Source: Dendrophyllia cribrosa
Taxonomy: Eukaryota > Cnidaria > Anthozoa > Scleractinia > Dendrophylliidae
Reading direction: 5' to 3'
Assembly (NCBI GenBank): GCA_024195265.1
Contig: JAJLRJ010000010.1
Location: 19,634,284 to 19,698,283 of the forward strand
DNA: 64,000 nucleotides
Below are positions 10,190 through 25,100 of this stretch, piece by piece; the first letter of the stretch is position 1, and each line of letters opens with the position of its first letter. A model generated the notes under the pieces. That model saw only the letters and a list, made by a program, of their open reading frames with translations, did not search any database and was not told the origin of the DNA. The position numbers and the translations under genes are program-made.

Positions 10190-13100
10190 CTGAAATATCA
10201 AAATACATTTAATAGGACGAATAGCAACTATAGTTTTAAATGTTTGATCAGTCAAGCGGGCGATGGTTATTTCTTAGTTTCGATGTTTTTGTTATGTTGT
10301 AATTTTATTAAATTTTAATCATTAGCACACTTGACAGTGAATATTGACAGTAAATGTTAACAATTCAGTGGTCATTATGGGGTGCCCTGTGGGCAAATAC
10401 AATATGGCTGCCGTATCGGTAAAAAGCTATATTAGGGTAGCGTTCCTTTTAGACAATCCAATTTCAGATTTAGGTAATCGCATTTTCATGTTAGCTGGTA
10501 CATAAATCCGAAAAAAGATCGATCCGTTCGTTCATTATCAGCAGGCTGCTCTGGGATGGGCCTTTGTTAGTTTGCTGCGGTCGTCGTACTGTTGACCTGA
10601 AACTAGTTCGCTAAATGTAACGCACAATCTGGAACCAGATTCAGATACCAATCTGAAACCAGATTCAGATACCAATCTGAAACCAGATTCAGATACCAAT
10701 CTGAACGATCCAACTCAGGAAGTGGATCGTTCAGATTGCAATCTAAGATTGGTTTGTCCCTAAATGGAACGAAAAATTGATCACGAATCAGCATTTATTA
10801 AAAGGAACTCAACCTACATTGAAAGTCAACCAAAAATACCCTTATTATGATAAATGATAAAAATGATAAAAACTTTATTTAACGTGAATGGGTCAGCTAG
10901 TTTTCAGGTATTGCCGCAACAAAATCAAATAAAAAAACAAAACAAAACAAATATATGTGCAATTGAAAATCTGTACTGAAAAACTATAAAAACTAATCTA
11001 AAAATACAAATCGTATTAATAGTCTATTCATCAATGGTAATATATTAATATTAAATATAAAATATAATCAGTCCGAGCTATAAATATCAAATTCACTCAA
11101 AATTGCACGGAACACTTTGTAGCTGGAAGCTGCCCGCGCTTTGTTCGGAAGTCTGTTCCATAGTTTTCCTGCTTATTATTAGAAGTAATAGCACAGCGCT
11201 TCACACCTGTAAACCTGCTGAAGCTTTTCGATGTGTTTATATGGATGTAACGCCATCACAGACTTGTCGAGGAATGCCTGTGCGTACGCCAAGGGACCAG
11301 CATTCACCTGTGGGATGACAACGTTACAAGTAAACAGGCACGTTCGTACTGCAAATACAGTTGTATCCAACACATTCCTTACCAGGCTCAGACTTTGAGT
11401 TGGACAGACTTTAATTCTAATTTTTAAGCGCAAGTATAGTTGGCAGTGAAAAGGTTGAACAAATATATCGTGAATATTCAGTATTATAACACAACGATTT
11501 ATTTTCTAGCGATCTATTTGGATAAAACACGTCACGTGTTACAAAATTGGATGTCGGGTATCAGCCGATATCCTGCGTCCGATTTGATATCCCTCGTCCG
11601 ATTTAATTTCGACGACAATAAAAAACAAATAAACAGACAAAGTTCAGATCTAAATTTTATTTTGTCATGGAAGAAAATGAAAGTCGTTTTGCATAAGCCA
11701 GTGAAGGCGCAAGTAAACATCGAGTGGAAAAAGCGGGGGCTAGGAAACACCAAAATGCGTTACGGTAATTAATAGGATTATAAAGTACACAAAAACCCAT
11801 TTTTGGCTTGCTGGTGCTTTGAAGGATTATGCTCTTGGCTAAAACGTTGTCCTCAAAATTTCACAGCTGCCGAACGAAGCTTCCCTTCTCAGCCAACTGT
11901 TCATTTTTCGGACAGTTTTTTCCTCAATTGCGGCCATTATCCTCCTATATAAGTGGCCTTCCGTACTACTAATCACTAAACTTGATTGCATAAAAACACG
12001 ACTACTAGCCTGTGAACAGGCTCTCTAGTGGGATATAGGGCGAACAAAAAAAAAAGGCGAACGGGGAGGGGGTCAGTTTTCCCGCGGGTTTCTTCGCTCG
12101 CCGACTTTTCCTCGCGAGTCTTCTTTTAGCCGCTATCTACTTTCGTCATACACCCACAAGGAGGCCTGTTCACAGGCTACACGACTACTAGAGATACGAT
12201 ACGTGCAGTCATTAATAGCTTAATGAATTGATGATTTTAAAATATTTTTAGCGATTCCACAAGAAACCGTAAAATTTGTATACGTAAATGAACCAAATTT
12301 GACAATTTCATTACTCCCAAACAATACTCCCATCCCACCCTCTGACAGTAATGAAACACATGCCTGTACACTGACGCTGCCTTGTAAAACAAGCTGCAGT
12401 TTCTTCATGTCAGGAGGATTCTGTGTGATAACATTATTTAATTCCTTGACTTTATTTTGCATCTCGTCAAAAGCGACCTGAAATAGAATAAAACATCGGT
12501 TTAATTTCATCGCCAAATCCAAAGGGGTCATGTTTTTCGCACACTGTCAGACTACCATATCAGGTGCTTTAAACAAACTCGTACAGATAATACAAAAACA
12601 TAATATTTTCGTGCTTTACTTTTTGTTACACGAAATACAGCTATACACAGAAAAGGTTTCGAACGGTTTTCAATTGAGTATCTACAGCAATAGTTTTGCA
12701 TTGGCTTAAGTCTACATTCATCCAGACTGCTTATTTCTGGGGAAGAGTCAAAGGTCAAAGGTCAAAACAGCAAGAGGCACAAGGTAAAATTAGGAGGACT
12801 AATACCTCAACAGGCGTCAGCTCGTACTGCTCCTCTTGAACAACAAGAATTCGTTTCTTCACGTAAGGAAACGTATTGGATGCTGGAATAGCAATAGAAA
12901 ATTAAAATGACTACAATAAAAGGTTTACTTGAGAATTATTTTTATGTTTGAAAATATCATCACGCAGATGGATGGGCCTATCAGTATGCTCTAGACGTTT
13001 CCGATACCTGCAAGTAGCGATCCCCCACCCCTTCCACGATAGCAGCGACTCTCGTCACTAACTTGGCACTTAGGTGTAACGAAGGGTTGAAAGGACGCAT

Positions 13101-16100
13101 GGAGGCAAACATAACAAGAGATAAATAAACTTATAACTAGCATAAAATAAATGAAAACTTAAAGAAAAGAAGGCAGGATGGGGGTAACTTACTTGTCAAG
13201 ATAGTTTTTCTTTTGCATTGCTCTGTTAGGCTTCCATGCGCTTTACCGCTGACGGTAAATGGAGTTTCATAGATAAACCGTCTGATGTTATTGTTGCGCT
13301 CAAATAATGTTGGCCTGACTTCCAGTTCTTCGTCATCAAAATACGGCTGCACGTATGTTATCTACAATACATACAGGAGAAATAAATTCAAGAGAAGAAT
13401 GAACACATTTGTACATCTCGGCGATTTCAAAAACATCGTGAGCCGGGAATTCCGGAATATTTTGCACGTACACTACAAGTTAAGACAGTGTCCTCAAGTT
13501 AACAATTTTCTGCTTGACAGTGTTTTCATATTAACTAAAACATAGCATGGAGGAAAAAGGAGAATGCTTTATGAAACAGACTTCAGGATATCTGCTCACG
13601 ATAAATACCTGAATGTATCCAATCTTTGATTCCAATGTTACGGGATGTACCTTGAAGTAACAAAACAATATAACATTAGTTTTGAAGATTCCTGGAAGCC
13701 TGTTGTAAAAATAGGAAATGCATTCTATCCAAGACCCGGTTGCATAAAACAACCGCAAGATAACTGGAGGTTTTATCAAAGTATGTCCTGGCGTGCGTTT
13801 CTCGAAACTCCCAAAGACTTTTCGGGCCCGAAAGCTATTTTTTAAATGTAGTTTCTAACGAAAGGCGTTGAAGTTTTTAGCCCACAAATCAGCTAAAGTT
13901 GCGTAGTAAACGTAAGCTTTTATTGCTTAGCAAAACAAAATGGACTGGTTTATTCGCTAGGACCCGCGCTTTTATTCTTTAGATTTTGATTTCAATATTT
14001 GGCTTCGGGCCCGAAAAGTTACCGGGATTTTCGAGAAACGGGCCCCAGGTCAATAAACGTATGTCTCTCGCGCTTTTGCGGAGCCCTAAGCCGAACATAA
14101 TAAACACTGAGAGAGAAAAAGAAAACCCTCTGAAAAGGAGGGATCGGTTGTTTTATGTAACAGGGCCCAGGAAACTGGTACAGAAAACACTGCGGAATCG
14201 GCGAAAGGTCAATGCGTATAAGAAAAACTCAATAAGTGCTGAGAAAAATTAAGATAACTGAAAGAAACTCTTTGTTCCCAAATAGAGAACAATGTAAACA
14301 AAACGAAACAATCACGAAAGCTTGCAAACATATTCTAACAGACAAACAAACAAATAAAAAAGCTAAAAAATCGAAAGAAAAGAACTAAAATCAAACAAAA
14401 AATATCCAAGTGCAATCCAGAGCTGCATAATAGGTAGTGGCGCAGATTTGTTAACATCAATGTAATCAATAAAGGGCCAATCAGTGGCATGACTTATTAA
14501 CTGGTTTAAGTTACGTCAATAACAAGAAATGTTCCAGTTTGCTGTTCAGACGCCTTTTTAACACAGGAAGAAGAAACAAGCAAATTCGAGTCGCAACCTT
14601 AGCGGACTCCATGATGAGCTTGACGTTTTCTCTGCCGTGTTTTCTGGAATAGATGTTCTCGAGCCGTTGTGAAATCTCCGCTAGACCTGTGATCTTTGGT
14701 TCCTTGTAGATAAATTCTTTTCCATCATCGTCACCAAACATCTGAGGAATGATAAAAAATAGATCCACAATACGTACATGTGTTTAGTGCCGCGTAGCTG
14801 CATGCTAGGTATATAACACGCGCTCGTGACACGTTATATTTCACGTCTGTATTGGGCAGAAGAAATAAATAACTGCAGTCCAACACCATCAACATACCCA
14901 TGGACACCCATGGATATAAATTTGCATTGTTGCGGAGATTGTCTTCTGGTTTAGGCACCGGACGTTTAGTCAGGAGGATCCGGGTTCAAGACCCGTTCTG
15001 ACCACTGGCTTGTGTTCATGTTTTACGTTAGACCCGACTTCAGCTCCTCGACCACGCTTGTAAATAACCGCCAACTGGTTTGCCTCCTTCCAGTCGAGAT
15101 GTTTTGACCTTGTTATGTTCAATTTGAAGTGTATGTGTTTCTGATGTTTGAACGCTTATCGAGGATAAATAAAGGACACTGATTTATTTTATTATAGCCG
15201 ATTACAGATTCAATTAGAAATTCTGAAAAAAGCAATTACCTGGCCAAAGAAAGCAACCCTGAAGTATTTGCCAAGAAGTCTTTTTCCGCTGCCCATCACA
15301 TCAACGACCTTCTTGTAAGCTTTGGCCAGGCTGTCGTATGCATTGGACAGGCGCTAAAGGTGATATATAAATATTAGATGATATAACGTCAAGAAATATG
15401 AAAGCGGGTTAATATAGGTAAATGAATTAAGGACCGATGTTTACATATCCAGTTCAAGGAATGGTTAATTCAAAATGATATAGAACACTTATTTTAAGCC
15501 AAATAGAGTTTAACTGGTCGCGACGCAAGCACCACGCTATATTTACAGAGCTGCATGTCTACTTACCCTGAAATCTCTCTCCTGTTCGTAGATAGGAATT
15601 GCCAGTTTAAACACTTCACCCATGACTTCATATCGCTCAGCACGTTCAAGAAACTTGGCACATTGCTCCAACAGATCCACCAAGTGCCGCTAGTCATACA
15701 CAAAGTTAGAACAAAGCAGGGAGAAATCAATAGAAATAGTGACGGCATATGTTGTCTTTTCATCCGTTGCTGGTTAAACTAGCTTTATATAGTATCACTC
15801 GAATCCTGTGCGAATGTACCCAAAATCAACATCTCTTATCCTCGTGAACGTGGATTTCATCACTTCTTGTTCTCATCAGGTTCTCTACTTGTTGAAGAGA
15901 ACACGCTAAAAGAGACCATGGTTCTTTCATATGCATGTCTCCGACCCTTCTCTTTAGCGATTTGTTGTGAAACGTGCCCACCAAAACATAAACACTTAAC
16001 AAATAAAGTGGTCAAAAACGGCATGAATGAGAGATTGGGCCAAAGTGACGTACTGAAAAAAGTACATTAACGCCTGGATACTCTCGCTGTTTTGCTTAAC

Positions 16101-19100
16101 ACTTGCACGTATTTTACGACACAAAAACTTACCACAGTATAGCGCTGTTCCATGGTCATTCCCTCATCAGTCTTCATCACACTTTCGTCCGCTACCACAT
16201 TTGGCGACACTCCGGCAAACGCCGCGCAACCGGGAAGATAAGCACCTGATATAACCAATAAAAACCTGGATCAGATTCTAGCTTATTGAAGCGATTTGTA
16301 AAAGTAGAAGGAGGAAGGTAAAGATTCTATTTACACTTGACATTAAAAGTCAAACGCTGGGAAACTATTATTTTTCGGCTAAATTGCTAGCTATCACCTT
16401 ACAGAGCCAAAGTACACATTTAAGAGGGCACTTAAACCATAAAAAAGATTAAAATGTTAGGAAGCACGCTGAACAGCATAATAAACAGCACACAAAAAAA
16501 ATACTGTTCAATAGTAAAAATATTAATAGTCAAACTTTAGGATAACAAAATGTCCATACATAAAAAGGTGTCAAAATGAAGTTACCTTGTCTTTTTAAAT
16601 ATTCGGCCACCAGAGCTGCCGCGTGAATATAACAGTGAGCAGTCTGAAGAAACAAAAACCACAAACAAATCAGGTTAAGAATAAGTTAACAACAAACACA
16701 CTGTATGTTATTTACAACATCAACTGCTTAAGTTGATAGCACGGCCACTGCGAGGATCACAAATTTCACTCATGTTTCATCCGCAATTCACATATATACG
16801 AGTTTTATATATTCATACTCAAACATCGACTTTACTGATTAAAACAAACCGGTTTCACTGTAAGCTTTGCTGTTCTCATTTGTAAAAAAAGTAACAAGAG
16901 AGGAATGATTAATTGCAGGAAGTTAGGTAACGTTCAATCTCGTTGATGACTTACTGCTGTGCCTTTGTCATTAAAAAGAAGCTTGTGAACAGCTAGGGAG
17001 TATTGGGTTAAAAGGAAATCGGCGAGCGAAGCGTCCAGGGAGGGAAAGAGGCGACGAGGGGGGGGGGGGGGGGGGGGGGGGGGTGGGGGGAGGGGGGAAG
17101 GGGCCAGGGGAGAGGGCGGGGGAAGGGAAAAGGGCCAGGTGAGGGGGGGGGGGGGGGGGCTTTAGTCTATAGACTTTCATTTGATGCCACTTCGCTCGGG
17201 GATTTCTTTTTTAAAACTCAATACCCCCTAACAGGAGCCTATCATTGAACGACAGAAACAAAATCGCGCCCTTGGGTTCAATTATACTCAAGGCTGGAAA
17301 GCATGCATTTTCTTTCACAGTTAGATCAGAAAGCAAGAAAAGCGTACGTGACATTTTCTGGTCACATTCGCAAAGCTGACCCACCTCGGAAAAATTCCCT
17401 TGACTCTCATGTACAGCGGCCATGTGCTCTAACCATGTCTCCCTCAGCTCTGGTGTGCTCGAGTACGACTTAGCCAGACTGTACTGCAGGTCCACTAAGA
17501 CTTCTGGGACATCATCGTGCTCCTGTAAAATACAACGTTAAACTGAGAAGCGATCGAAATTAAGTTATACTAACAAAATTTGACATCACTTTCCTCACGC
17601 CCCTCGGCAACTACAGAACATTTGAAATCTTAGGCTCGGTCTAGACCTCTCTATACTCATGTATCGAACTTCGGGTATGTACTTATTCGCCGAACCTTGA
17701 AAAACGGTGGTAAATAATCTACTACTGTGCAATACACGTGGCGCGAATCTAAGGATTCTGTACTACAATTTTTTGCTAGGAATATATATCAAGAGTTCGC
17801 GTGATTGTCTCCAGTTGTAGTTTCACTTGCATATTCTGAATGCCATATGATCATGAACTACAGTGAAGATCAAAACAAATAAAGAACTCCATATACTGAA
17901 AATAGAGCGGCACAGTGCCTTGGAAATGGAATCTCAACGACGCGTTCTGCGAGAAACGATGGACTCTCTTGCACTGCATGACTTGTAACGCAAAGGGAAT
18001 TCGAGCCAATAAATGGCGCCATTTTATCGAGAAATAACTAAGATTGATAAGCCGAGTAACATGGGAAACAGCCGACTGTCTATTCTCATTTGAATCTAAC
18101 GAGCACAAATTGTCAATTTAATTTCAGTTTGAAATATGAACACATTAGTTAGCACATACAGGTGAAAGCACAGAGCGGTCACGAGAAAAAAATTCAAGAG
18201 AAAACATACCAAAAACAAAGTTTTGTTAATCTTTGCTGCACTGAGAGGCGAAGGTGGGGTGACTATCGGCAGAACAATCAACTGTTGGACTGCTAACTCT
18301 TCAATCGCGTGAAGTCCTTTACTCTTCTTCCTTTGAAACGTTCCGCCATTTTTAACGCATGTTTCGTGAATTAACTGCTCGTAGGAAAGTGTTTGCAAAG
18401 CCATCTTTTTTAACAACGGGTAATTTGGTCCGCGAAAAATGTGTTGGGAAATGAACAATTTCAGAACGATGCTCACGTTAGATTTTCCGCTGGTTTCACT
18501 TCGGTTTCACTTCGTGTTTTGCCACAGAAAATCGAATTGTGTTTCCTGTTTCCTGTTTCCTTGTCTAACGACGTTCTCGTTTAAATACAGTTTTGTCACG
18601 TAACACGTAGAATCTAATTTGAAAAACACAATTAATTCCCTGATCCTTCACAAAAGATTTCTCCAGATAAAACTGAACAATTCGGTGCATCAATAGGATC
18701 ACGCGACCAACACAGAACGTTTACATCTCGATATAATGGATTAATTTAGCCCCCGAAACTGAACAAAATGAAAGTTCAATTTGCGCCAATTTTGCTGCAA
18801 GGAAAACGCAGACATAACTTACATTTTAGACACGGAAGCCAATGAACTTTCATGCCCGCTGGGCAATTTTTGTTTCTCTTATTTGATACGAAGACCTCCA
18901 AAATGAGCAGTTACGAAAAGCAGCGGAAATGATGGCCTGACGGGTTGAAGATATGATATAGTGAAGTCACGCTGAATGTAGCAGGATAATGTCTTTTGAA
19001 TTTAATCACTGATGAAATCACAGCAACACGTCACAAACAAGCGATTTTCGAGTCTGAAACACAGCTGCCGGTCACGCACGCGAATCTAAAAGTGAGTTAT

Positions 19101-22100
19101 ATGGAGTCGCCATCAAGTTCTGAATACCACAATTTGTTATCCAGTTTTGAGAAACCATACTTTGTTACGTCTTTTAAGTTGTCTCTAAACTACTGGCGTA
19201 AATCATTGATAGTAAATGAGTTAAAGAAAAAAGAAACACGCCGTAAGTACCGCATTTATTCAATAATCGCCCCGGGCGTTGATACAAAAATCTTTGACTA
19301 GCACACGTTTGGCACGCAGAATTGTTATATTTTTAAAAAACAAAGAATGGTCTGGATAAATACAATTCCTCTCCCTTAACTCAAGAGGCACTAATTTCTA
19401 ATTTAAACGTTCAATAAAGAGCGTGTTTCTGTATATGATGTATGATTACGTAGTTAACACATTGACATGAGTTTTGAACACCAATGCGCTTAGTTCACAG
19501 AGCAACAAAGTTAATGAAATTTTCTAGAGGCTTCTCCTAAAAACGACATGAGGTCATTTTAAGCCGTTCGCTGCGATAACCTTTTCTCAGCTACAAATTA
19601 CGTACATTCTTCCCATAATAACGGTGTTTTGTAAGACAAACCGCTTCACTGTTATTGCTCGTGTAAACATGCGTGTAAACACGCTACAATTTCACTGCGC
19701 GATCAATGAAGATGAGTTTTACCAAAATGCAACGCACCTTCATTTGCGCAGTCGCCTGCAAAACAGTGTGAATCTTCTTCGTCAGGTCTTTTACTTCAGA
19801 AGGGAATGCCGTGTGCTTGAGGGAAAAACAGAAAAATAAGGAAAATTATTTCAACGAAATAAAGATAACTAACTGTACAGTTGCATCTTGATAATTTGTA
19901 GGCCTCTTTATCTCGAAATTGTCGTTGATTCGACGGTTTCTCCTGCCTCACATTATTAATATTTCATACAGTAATTTAACATCCCACCCCCTCTACCCTC
20001 GAACTTGAACTGTCGTACATAACTGTACTTCAAGGGACAGTTTGAGTGTACGATTCAGCTGCAGTAATGTCAGCGGAGGGCAGCCAAAAAAACCCTGTCT
20101 GGTGATTGTTGACTTCATTAAGTTCCTGTTCTTAAATACGGCAGGGCTTAAGTACTCACAATTAATTTCCTATTTATTTAAATCTCATGCGCTAAAACGT
20201 GAAAACTCGCCATTATATTCAACACAAGTGTTCTCTTGTGCGCACATGAACTGAAATTAAAGTTTTTATAGAGAAATTAAATGAATGCAAACCTTCATTC
20301 CCTTGTCTTCAATGGCGTAATTCTTTAGCGCCAACAGCGAGTTGTTCACAGCTGTACGGTTTAGACCATTCGCCATAAGCTTGGAGACCGCTACAATGAC
20401 CTAAGAAAAAGAAGAACGACAAAAAAAAAATAAATAAATAAAACTCCGTCAAGATATCTTAGATGATTCTGGATTGATGATTGATAATTGATGATTGATA
20501 ATTGATGATTGATAATTGATGATTGATAATTGATGATTCACACATAGCCCACATTTGACCGTTGTTCATGATCACTCGAGTTCTCAGTAGCTCAGTGGTT
20601 AGAGCATCCAACTAGATTACGGAATGTCGTGGGTTCAAATCCCATCTGGAACTCAGAATTTTTCCTTTCTCTCCACACTCATCATTCATATATTTCAGTT
20701 TTTTTTTACAAAAAGAGTGTCTTTTAATTCAGACTTGTCTTGCACGGAAATGAAGTTATTTATTTAGCAAAATTCATTGAAATGTCAGTTTTTTTGACTT
20801 GAATTAATTACGCAGAAGTTAAACTCGATCATATCAGGTCTTTGATGTTGCTACAGTCCTGATTTTCTTTTTTCCCATAATTTGAAGCGTTACTTGCAAT
20901 TTTATCCCATGATGCCTTGCACTGCTAAGCGTTCCGTTATTCGACGACTTAAAAAGTCAGCGATGATTCTGTTTTCGTTATTCTTTTTTTGTTCTGTTGA
21001 CCAGATTCTCTCAAGGTGTCAATTAACATAAAATGGGAGTAATGAGAACTTTGTTTCTGATGGTAGAAATAAAAATAATCGTGGTTAACGCAGCCCAAAA
21101 TTAGCATTTGTCCTTAAAGAATAAGACCACATGCGCAGAATTATTAAGCCGAATAACAAAAGAGAGAAAATAAACTACTTTAATAAACAAACACCTGCGG
21201 GAGAATGTTAAGTGAAAACATTATCCTAGATTTACCACCGAGAACAAAACATCTCTGTGTATGATAGTGCAGTGCGGTTTGTGGTGAATGCAATTTTTTA
21301 AAACTGTTCTACATGTGAAGACTGATTCGCAAGCGATACGAAAGAGCGAAAAACTAGAAGATTAAATAAATAATGCAGTCATTCAATGTCAAAATCAATT
21401 CTGTCAGAACTCCATTTAAGACATGGATCCACAATTCACTTACTTAATCATTAAATTTCCTATTTGCATTTTTCATTATTGCAGGCAGACTAATACAAAC
21501 GTAAATACAATTGCATACATTTTCGTTTAACTTGTGAAAGAATCTTTCCAACTAAGATGGAGCACTTCACTGCGGTCCACAAATCCGAAAAATTTAATTC
21601 CAATTTTTATTTTAAAATAAGAAATCAGAACTAAAATGGGCAAGGCTGTTGTTTTTATTTTTCTGTGAAAGTATTGAATGTAAAGTAAAAATATATATAT
21701 TAAACTCCTGATTGTGCACAGCCGGAAAGAAAAGGTCAAATGTCAACGAATAGTGGAAAAGTGATTTTCGTAGAGAAGAAAAATTTTGCCTCAAACATAT
21801 GAAGACAGGTTTTAAATGATCTATTTTTAATAAACATATGTTGTTTAGTCAAAACATAGAGGCCAAAGCATATTTTAACATGGATAAACACTCTACAAGA
21901 AGTAAAGTATCATTTATAATGCTACTTACTTGCCAATGGACCCGATCACAGCCTTGCGCTCCAGAGAACTCAAAATTACTTCTCATTAGCAGATACAGAA
22001 ACGAACACGCCTGCAAAGACAACAAACAGAACGGGAATAATAGTTAGGCTACGCGTCTGACATGGCAAAGCGTATACAGCGTTTATATTCTTGAATTTCG

Positions 22101-25100
22101 TAACCTTGTGTTCCAGTAACAGTAGAAATAACTTCTCATTAGCAGATACACAAACGAACAGGGCCACAAACACAGCCGCGATGATAATAACAGCGTCTAG
22201 AAAGGCTAAGCGTACACAACATTTAAATTCCTGCAAAATAACGCGACAAATTGACTTCAAGTGAAGAGTCGGTTTTACCCAAAGTTTTGCCGTATGAATG
22301 GCGAAAAAGGTGCGCAAATTAACGATCCCTTTTTTGCTTTTCAAGTCGCTTAACTTTCTTTCGTTCTCCGCAGTTTGAAAAACGGCTTTAAGATGTTTAT
22401 CAGCCGATGAAAATGCATAGCTAACACGAACAAAAACTGACGTGTATTTTATGTCGAAGATCCTGTAATCGCGGGCGAATGCGCGGCAAAAGCCACAATA
22501 TTCATCGCTGGTTGTTTCACATCACTATCCTTACGATGACTATCAACTATCAAGAGATGAATAAATTTTTGTATTCCTGTAATGACCGCTAATATATTAT
22601 ATGAACAAGACATTTTCATAAAAATTCATATTTACGTCTCGTTGTAGTAAATTCCGACTCATTTGAACGTAAAATTACGAAGAAGCGCGATTTAACCTTG
22701 AAATACATTATATTTTCGATAACACGACATCGGAAAGAAGACGAAATAATACCCACTCAATTCACACCGTCTGACTTTTTTCAATGTCTGACATTAAAAG
22801 ACCTTAACAATTAGCAAAATGCAAGCTTTCTAAAAACCGTGAAATGTGACAAGTCATCACTTTTAGACGCACCTGGTTCCGAAGACTTCCTAATTTTGAG
22901 TTACAACAGCTAAGAATCTGCGAAAAAAGAGAGACAATAAATATGAATACAACATTTGGGATGATAGCTCAAGCTAACCATGAACTGTACATTTTTTCAT
23001 ATATCGCTGTTTACCTATATATTCATTTTAAAACTAACTAAAACATTCCAATGAGCTTGACAAGGAACTGGAGTAATCAAAATCTTTTTCTTTTCTTAAT
23101 ATGACTACATTGTCAAGCAGGCAGCTTAAGGAAACCAACGTAAACCGCTTTGGAATACTTTTCAAATTCTCTCAAGTGACGTTATGATAATCACTAAGGA
23201 GAGTTAACATTCTGATCAGTGGACTTACGGTAGAAACCTACTATCGCCGATAAAGTAACAGACATTGTTTTTAAAATACAAAATACAAAAATATAGAGTT
23301 GTTTACTGTCCTCACTATTAATTTCAAACAGATTATTGCCTAAGTACTAATTGAAAGAATTGAAAGGAAATATATTTTAAAAAAAGAAAATAAATACAGG
23401 ATGCAAATGAAAAATATGTGACGCGACTGTAATGAAAAAGAAAGTAATAGATCAAATATAAGCGGCAGATCTCTAAGGGTATTTACAATGACCAGCCGCA
23501 TTATATAGGGCTTATTAGTATTCGGTATCACAATACGGTATAGCTAAACTGTATCAGGATCAGTAACACAGTCAAAATTTTTATTTCTTTTGCATTTTCC
23601 ATATGAATTATTAACGCTAAAAAAGAGAATAAAAACAACACAATGAACGCAGTCCTTTCTGGTTCCTCTTTTTAAATATAAAGATGGAAATCATGTTGAT
23701 AGGCATCGATAGTTTATTAAAAAACAATTAGCATTACTCACTAAAGACACAGTTTTAAAAACGCGTGGTTCCTTTATCATATATAAAAGATAATTTCGTT
23801 TTCTCGTGCCATTATGTTCACAAACGGCACGGAAAATAGCTGTGAAAAATTGAATCCCAATAACTCAAACTCATCTTGTTTTGGGGAAGTTCGATTTATA
23901 GTTTTCGAGATTCTTGCCCCCTAAAAAAATTCTGGTCTTAATAACAACATTGTTAACGTAAAGATATTACATTTTATATATGGAATAACAACAAAAGTAT
24001 ATTTTTTCTTACCTCTCGACAGAGATCACCGCAGTAATTCGCACTGCCCTTGTATAATGCAGCTGGAAACTAGCAAAGTAAGTTGGAATAAATATCACGA
24101 AAGAAACGACTACACCAGTACCGTGCAATAACAAGTGCTTATTGACTGAGTAGGTGGACAGGACGGTTCGAGGTCACAAAGTACTGACTGAGAGAAGCAG
24201 ACACTGTGCAAAGTGATCACGGGCTAACCAGCTCATTTCATTTCATTTATTTACTACACACAAAAAAATAGAGAATTACAAGCACGAACAAATTACGTTA
24301 AATAGTTCGTATACTTTGGCGTTTGGTATTCCTGAATATCACAATACATAAAATGCATATTACCTGCACGAAAGAACATTGCTTGAACATTTAAAAGTAA
24401 AAATCTTCTGTTCATAGACAAACAAAACGCGCGCTATTCAGAAATCTAAAGAGGTTGCTCAAATAAAGAGGTTAACGGAACAAGAAAGAAACAATTTACC
24501 TTGTTGATGTAGGATCTGAGGCTTGCAAACACGTGCTTCATCATGAACTCTGATTGGGGAATCTGAAGGAAGCTTAACAGCACGCTAAACACCTGAACAC
24601 AAACAAAACACAGAGACACTATAAAAAAAGTTGTGTAAAACACTGCTAGAGGCTTGGGTGCGTCTCGTTTGGCATCACAGTTAAGCCAGCAGAGCATGGG
24701 AGTATCTGCTAGAGGCTTGGGTGCTTATCGTTTGGCATCACAGTTAAGCCAGCAGAGCATGGGAGTATCTGCTAGAGGCTTGGGTGCGTCTCGTTTGGCA
24801 TCACAGTTTAGCCAGGAGAGCATGGGAGTATCTGCTAGAGGCTTGGGTGCGTCTCGTTTGGCATCACAGTTAAGCCAGCAGAGCATGGGAGTATCTGCTA
24901 GAGGCTTGGGTGCGTATCGTTTGGCATCATAGTTAACCCAGCAGAGCATAGGGGTATCTGCATGATTATTTAGAACAAAAAAATTTGTTTTCATATTGTA
25001 CGGTGTTATGTCCTAGGGCTAATACACAGAAGGAAGGGTTTCATTGTTAACTGCGTGGAATTCCAATTGAATGGCTCCTTTAAGTTGACTTCACCGTCAG

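Noticed and set aside
16971..17180. Proline-rich minus-strand frame
   Set aside because: Translation of a poly(G/C) tract.
20579..20655. Functional tRNA gene
   Set aside because: D- and T-arms look right, but the anticodon stem is mispaired and position 37 is a pyrimidine. SINE head is the better reading.
24654..24994. Repetitive frames on both strands (21-residue period)
   Set aside because: They arise from the 63-bp minisatellite in a DOCK intron.
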